The notes under the pieces were generated by a model, which was given only the letters and a program-made list of their open reading frames with translations, was not told where the DNA came from and ran no database searches. A stretch of DNA of 9,824 nucleotides from G039029935 sp039029935. GTDB lineage: Bacteria > Chloroflexota > Anaerolineae > Caldilineales > Caldilineaceae. The stretch lies in NCBI GenBank assembly GCA_039029935.1, contig JBCCFC010000431.1:1-9824 (forward strand). Reading direction: 5' to 3'. The position numbers and the translations under genes are program-made. This document shows, piece after piece, positions 5,739-9,824 of the stretch. How positions within the stretch are numbered: the first letter of the stretch is position 1; each line of letters opens with the position of its first letter.

Positions 5739-8700
5739 GTGACAACCAAAACATCGGTACAACTCACATTCACCATCGCGTCTCTTTGTCTCTTAGTGAT
5801 TCATATGATGCCTTATGTCTCAATGGCAATGACAATAACAATGGCCGATGAGCATTCAATGCCGGCACCACAGCGCACACATCCTGATACTGTCTGTGAC
5901 TTTGTTAGCCAGATGCCCACGTCCGAGTGTGAGGCGTTGGTGGCAATTTACAACAACACTGATGGCGGTGCGTGGACGGACAACACAAATTGGCTGGAAA
6001 CCAACCTTCCCTGTGACTGGACTGGCGTGACATGTACCAATGGACATGTCACGTTGCTGAACTTTGACCCCAATGATAATGGTGAGGGGAACGGGTTGAT
6101 TGGCATACTGCCTGCGGAGATCAGCAATCTGACCAATTTATCCGAGCTATGGCTATCGGGCAACCAAGTGGTCAGCCTACCATCAGAAATCGGCAACCTC
6201 ACTCATCTAACCAAGCTGTATGTGACGGGCAATCAGCTTATATCACTGCCGAGTAGCATTGGGGGGCTTGAAAACCTGACCGAGCTTTTTGTGGATGGCA
6301 ATCGGCTTGTCGATGTGCCTGCGGAATTGGGTAATCTGTCCAATGTGACCACGCTTTCGCTGGCGAATAACAGCTTGACATCCCTTGCTTTTGGCTTTGA
6401 GCAGTTGACCCATCTGCAATCATTCTCTTTGGCGAGAAATGACCTGACCACATTGCCCGAAACGATTGGGGATGCGTCGTCGCTCGCCATTTTGGACCTA
6501 TCCAGTACAGGGTTGCGTACACTGCCAGAACGGATAGGCGATCTATCCAATTTGCTCTATCTCTCGCTCTATGGCAATGCATTTACTGAGGTGCCAGCGG
6601 TCCTTGGTAGCCTGCCCAATTTGCTCAGGTTGTATCTCTCTGCCAATCAACTCACTGATTTTACCCCACAAGCAGAGACATTTCCCAATCTGACTGAACT
6701 GTATCTGACGGATAATCAGCTAACAACACTGTCACCAGAGGTTGAAACTCTCTCCACATTGACCAAGCTACATCTGGGTGGCAATCAGCTAGCATCTGTG
6801 CCGTCTACACTGGGTAATCTGAAACAGCTTGAGGAACTATCACTTGCACAGAACCAGTTGACCACACTGCCAGAAGAGATTTCTGGGCTTACGAACTTAC
6901 GTAAGTTATACCTAGAACAAAATGAACTGACCATGCTACCCAGCGGAATCGGCAGTTTATTTCGACTGACAGAATTATATCTCTATACCAATGCGTTGAC
7001 CAATCTGCCAGACGAAATTGGCAATCTTTTCAACCTGAATATTTTGATGGTGGGCGATAACCAGTTGGTTGAACTGCCTGATGCTGTAGGGACATTGACT
7101 GCGCTCACCTATCTTTCTGTGCCTAGCAATCAACTGCTCGGTCTGCCTATCAACATTGATAACCTGTCAAATCTCGGCGGCTTGGATGTGCGCTATAATC
7201 GCATCACGATTACGGACGCTGATGTGTTAACCTTTGTGAATGCACTTGGCGAAAACTGGGTGTCTACACAGACGGTTGCACCAACAGCGTTGGCAGCGGA
7301 TGTCCGATCCGATACAACCGTGCAGTTAGCGTGGCTACCGATTCTGTTTCAAGATGTAGCGGGCGTGTATGAAATTAGTGCGTCCATCATCATGAGTGAC
7401 GGGTCAGAAGGTCCGGCTATCGTTTTGGGTGAAACAAAAAATCAGAGTGTTGCCACGCATACGCTGACAGGGCTTTCTGGCGGGACAACCTACAAGATTC
7501 AGGTTCACACCAAGACCGATCCTCACGCAGGTGTTGAAATTTCGGAGAAAATATTTTTGTCAGGGACGGCGCAACGCAATGAACTGTTGAGTGAACGTGC
7601 CGCCATCACTGTAACCATGCCAGGCGTTGCACCAACGGCGACCTCAACGCAAACTGTGACAGCGACACCATCGCCAACGGCATCCTTTACCCCTACACCA
7701 ACAGAGACACCAACAGAGACAGCAACTGTGATGCCAACAGCATCCTCTACCCCAACGATGCCACTGACTGCTACGATGACGGCAACCCCATCGCCTACAT
7801 CAGTGCCAACAGAGACAGCAACAGAAACATCAACGGAGACAGCAACGGCAACCTCAATGCCATCCCCGACATCGACACCCATCCCTTCATTGACACCCAC
7901 ATCAACGGAGATGGCAACAATGCCCCCCACAGCGATACCAACTGTGACCCCAACTGCGTTGCCGACAGCCACAGCTACGCCAACCATGTCGCCAACACCA
8001 TCATCTACCCCGACAACATCATCCACCCCAACACCAACGCCAACACATACGCCAAGTGTATCGCCTTCGCCAACCGCAACACTCTCTGGCTCGGCTGATG
8101 CGTATGAGTTTGATGACAATTGTGAAGACGCAGTACCGATTTTGCTGGATGGCGTGTTTCAGGAGCATACGCTGCATAAGGTCAATGATCAGGATTGGAC
8201 TACCTTTACGGCTCCGACCAATGGATTGTACCGTGTCGAAGTGACCATCCCCAATGACTCACGAGCAGATATTGATTTGGCCTATTACACCGATTGCGAG
8301 TTAGCGTCTCTGGACGAATGGACGGAAACATTTGCCCCAGGTGTGGTGATTGATATTGAGGCGAGTGTTGGCAACACGTTTTACATCAAAACAAAGCATG
8401 TGGATGCTGGTGTACACGGTCCAGATGTGAGTTACAACATCTCGGTTCGCGCCTTGTCTACCGAACCGACAGTTGGTGCTGTGATTATTGTGGCAGGGCG
8501 ATTGGAGTCAGATGATGAGCTTCAAGAAAACATCCACAGAACAGCGAGCCGTGCCTATGAACTCTTTATTGACAAGGGCATCTCAGCAGAAGACATTCTC
8601 TTTCTTGCAACAGACCCTGAGTTATCGGTATGGCACGACTATGCGACGGAGACCAATTTGCATATTGGCATCACCGAGTGGGCAAAGGAGCGGGTCAGCC

Positions 8701-9563
8701 AACACCGTATGTTGACTCTTTATCTTATCGACCATGGTGCAGAAAACAAACTCTATCTTGATGAAGTCAAGGGGCAGTCTATTACACCAGAGAGGCTGGA
8801 TGCATGGCTGACAGCGTTGGAGGATGAAGTCGAGGGGCTGAAAAGCAATATCATCATTGATGCCTGTCATTCCGGCAGCTTTATCGGCATGACTGATGGG
8901 AGCATTAGCAAAGAGAACCGCCTGGTCATTACCTCGACCAATGCGCGGGCAGATGCCTATGCATCAGACAGTGGCATCCAATTTTCGGACGCCTTTATCA
9001 CCTACTTGGGGCTTGGTGGTCATCTGGCCGCAGCCTTTGACTATGCTAAAGAGAATGCGCAGAATGTATTCACCTCGCAGGAGCCTTGGATGGATGGTAA
9101 TGGCAATGGTGTGCCCAATGAGGCTGGCGATGTCGTGGTTGCCAGTCGGCGTGATTTTGAGCAGACCGATATGGATATCCCCATCAAATGGCCCCCTTTT
9201 ATTGCAGAGGTGATGCCACCCTTGGAGATTGTAGACCGGAGCGGGACTATTCAGGTTGAAGTCCGTGATGATAAACAGGTTGATAGTGCGTGGGCTGTGA
9301 TTTATCCGCCAGACTATAAAGCCCCCCAAGACGATGGCATTCTCAACAGTGATAAAGGACTGCCGAGAATTTTGTTAGAACGCCGTTCGGATTTGGGGAC
9401 AAATATGTACACAGGACTTTACCCTGGATTTAGCCAAGCGGGTGTCTATCATATCATGGTGTATGCCAAAGACCTTGATGATCTTGAAGCACAGCCCAAT
9501 GTTTTGGCGGTGGATACGAGCCATCATATCTTTTTGCCTGTAGTGCAATATGGTCCACAGTAA
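5739..9563 (+). CDS. Secreted LRR protein with C-terminal C13 (legumain-type) clan CD protease
   Basis: The product is 1274 aa from the GTG start. Residues 1-30 are a signal peptide with a likely cut after SMA. Residues about 53-130 resemble the LRR N-cap of plant receptor kinases (ALVAIYNNTDGGAW, then CDWTGVTC). Residues 131-498 are 16 LRRs of exactly 23 aa, consensus LxxLxxLxLxxNxLxxLPxxIGN. An FN3 domain covers about 514-612, a Thr/Pro/Ala linker 632-781 and a PPC-like beta domain 786-905. The protease covers about 912-1142, with catalytic H999 in YLIDHG and C1043 in IDACHSGSF. The DHG and ACHSGS motifs and the 44-residue spacing fit C13 better than caspase C14. DGNGNGVPNE (1119-1128) looks like a calcium loop. 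An Ig-like domain follows, and the protein ends HIFLPVVQYGPQ, perhaps an export tail. It should act outside the cell or at its surface, with LRRs binding a target and the protease cutting. Its substrate is unknown. It is transcribed away from the sigma-CHAT genes. Confidence 0.92.
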   Translation: MTTKTSVQLTFTIASLCLLVIHMMPYVSMAMTITMADEHSMPAPQRTHPDTVCDFVSQMPTSECEALVAIYNNTDGGAWTDNTNWLETNLPCDWTGVTCTNGHVTLLNFDPNDNGEGNGLIGILPAEISNLTNLSELWLSGNQVVSLPSEIGNLTHLTKLYVTGNQLISLPSSIGGLENLTELFVDGNRLVDVPAELGNLSNVTTLSLANNSLTSLAFGFEQLTHLQSFSLARNDLTTLPETIGDASSLAILDLSSTGLRTLPERIGDLSNLLYLSLYGNAFTEVPAVLGSLPNLLRLYLSANQLTDFTPQAETFPNLTELYLTDNQLTTLSPEVETLSTLTKLHLGGNQLASVPSTLGNLKQLEELSLAQNQLTTLPEEISGLTNLRKLYLEQNELTMLPSGIGSLFRLTELYLYTNALTNLPDEIGNLFNLNILMVGDNQLVELPDAVGTLTALTYLSVPSNQLLGLPINIDNLSNLGGLDVRYNRITITDADVLTFVNALGENWVSTQTVAPTALAADVRSDTTVQLAWLPILFQDVAGVYEISASIIMSDGSEGPAIVLGETKNQSVATHTLTGLSGGTTYKIQVHTKTDPHAGVEISEKIFLSGTAQRNELLSERAAITVTMPGVAPTATSTQTVTATPSPTASFTPTPTETPTETATVMPTASSTPTMPLTATMTATPSPTSVPTETATETSTETATATSMPSPTSTPIPSLTPTSTEMATMPPTAIPTVTPTALPTATATPTMSPTPSSTPTTSSTPTPTPTHTPSVSPSPTATLSGSADAYEFDDNCEDAVPILLDGVFQEHTLHKVNDQDWTTFTAPTNGLYRVEVTIPNDSRADIDLAYYTDCELASLDEWTETFAPGVVIDIEASVGNTFYIKTKHVDAGVHGPDVSYNISVRALSTEPTVGAVIIVAGRLESDDELQENIHRTASRAYELFIDKGISAEDILFLATDPELSVWHDYATETNLHIGITEWAKERVSQHRMLTLYLIDHGAENKLYLDEVKGQSITPERLDAWLTALEDEVEGLKSNIIIDACHSGSFIGMTDGSISKENRLVITSTNARADAYASDSGIQFSDAFITYLGLGGHLAAAFDYAKENAQNVFTSQEPWMDGNGNGVPNEAGDVVVASRRDFEQTDMDIPIKWPPFIAEVMPPLEIVDRSGTIQVEVRDDKQVDSAWAVIYPPDYKAPQDDGILNSDKGLPRILLERRSDLGTNMYTGLYPGFSQAGVYHIMVYAKDLDDLEAQPNVLAVDTSHHIFLPVVQYGPQ
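7632..8081 (+). repeat. Low-complexity Thr/Pro/Ala-coding tract inside the LRR-protease gene
   Basis: About 450 bp made almost only of ACN, CCN, GCN and related codons, encoding a 150-aa linker of TPTxT type. Short direct repeats recur, such as CCAACAGAGACA and CATCGCC. Such extended linkers separate binding and catalytic parts in secreted Chloroflexota proteins and are often O-glycosylated. The length is likely to vary between strains. The long open frame on the opposite strand here, rich in Val and Gly, is a by-product. Confidence 0.85.
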
Positions 9564-9824
9564 AACAGATTGGGCCGCAGATAACCAATCTGCGATACAG
9601 GCCAGTGGCGCATCGAGGTCTACAGTAAAACAGATTGGCTATCTGTTGCCGACGCAGATAATCAATCTACGATACAGGCCAGTGGCGCATCGAGGTCCAC
9701 AGTAAAACAGATTGGCTATCTGTTGCCGACGCAGATAATCAATCTGCAATACAGGCCAGTGGCGCATCGAGGTCCACAGTAAAACAGATTGGCTATCTGT
9801 TGCCGACGCAGATAATCAATCTGC
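9552..9824 (+). repeat. 77-bp tandem repeat array, each unit with two palindromes, overlapping the end of the LRR-protease gene
   Basis: Units start at 9552 (65 bp, lacking 12 bp), 9617 (77 bp), 9694 (77 bp) and 9771 (cut by the window edge). Units 2-4 differ at only a few bases. Each full unit carries AACAGATTGGCTATCTGTT (9629-9647, 9706-9724, 9783-9801) and a CGCAGATAATCAATCTGCG-type palindrome (9653-9671, 9730-9748, 9807 to the edge). Unit 1 has only the second type, as CGCAGATAACCAATCTGCG (9576-9594). The two are nearly reverse complements of each other, so they can also fold into one longer hairpin. The first unit starts inside the gene: its opening GGTCCACAG then TAA encodes the last residues GPQ and the stop. 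The array probably also serves as the 3' end or terminator of the transcript. Confidence 0.92.

Noticed and set aside
7523..8119. Val/Gly-rich 198-aa protein on the minus strand
   Set aside because: It is the mirror of the Thr/Pro/Ala codon tract of the LRR-protease gene; the composition follows from those codons.
9552..9824. CRISPR array
   Set aside because: The 77-bp units repeat along their whole length, with no unique spacers between short conserved repeats, and no cas gene is visible in the window.

Overview
The window most resembles an accessory region of a filamentous or multicellular-type bacterium, most likely Chloroflexota (Anaerolineae/Ardenticatenia-like). The clues are a very long Thr/Pro/Ala linker in a secreted protein, a short C-terminal 'FLPVV' tail like the 'YLPLV' tails I recall from secreted Chloroflexota proteins, and the pairing of an ECF-type sigma factor with a CHAT protease. 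The phylum is inferred from protein style; the window holds no rRNA or other marker gene.

Layout, left to right. At 1-125 (minus) is the hydrophobic start of a membrane protein that runs off the edge. At 272-3148 (minus) is a 958-aa TPR-CHAT protease with an intact His-Cys dyad. Only 66 bp upstream of it, at 3215-3985 (minus), is a 256-aa soluble protein. It has an anti-sigma-like segment whose zinc ligands have been lost and a C-terminal carboxypeptidase-regulatory-like beta domain. The gap 3986-4473 holds a doubtful 63-aa ORF, a possible promoter and a nearly perfect 22-bp inverted repeat that looks like a terminator. At 4474-5148 (minus) is a 224-aa ECF-type sigma factor. A 590-bp non-coding gap with several palindromes follows. 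At 5739-9563 (plus, GTG start) is a 1274-aa secreted protein: signal peptide, plant-like LRR cap, 16 LRRs of 23 aa, FN3, Thr/Pro linker, PPC-like domain, and a clan CD protease of the C13 (legumain) type with His and Cys in place. A 77-bp tandem repeat array begins inside its last codons and runs off the right edge.

How the genes may work together. The three minus-strand genes read as a signalling module: sigma factor, putative sigma-binding inhibitor, TPR-CHAT protease. The logic matches the known Craspase pathway of type III-E CRISPR, where the TPR-CHAT protease Csx29 cleaves Csx30 and so frees a sigma factor, but no CRISPR component is visible here. The divergent secreted LRR-C13 protein is a second caspase-fold protease, acting outside the membrane. 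Palindromes of one family (7-bp arms, 5-nt loop AACCA, AGCCA or AATCA) sit just before and just after its gene.
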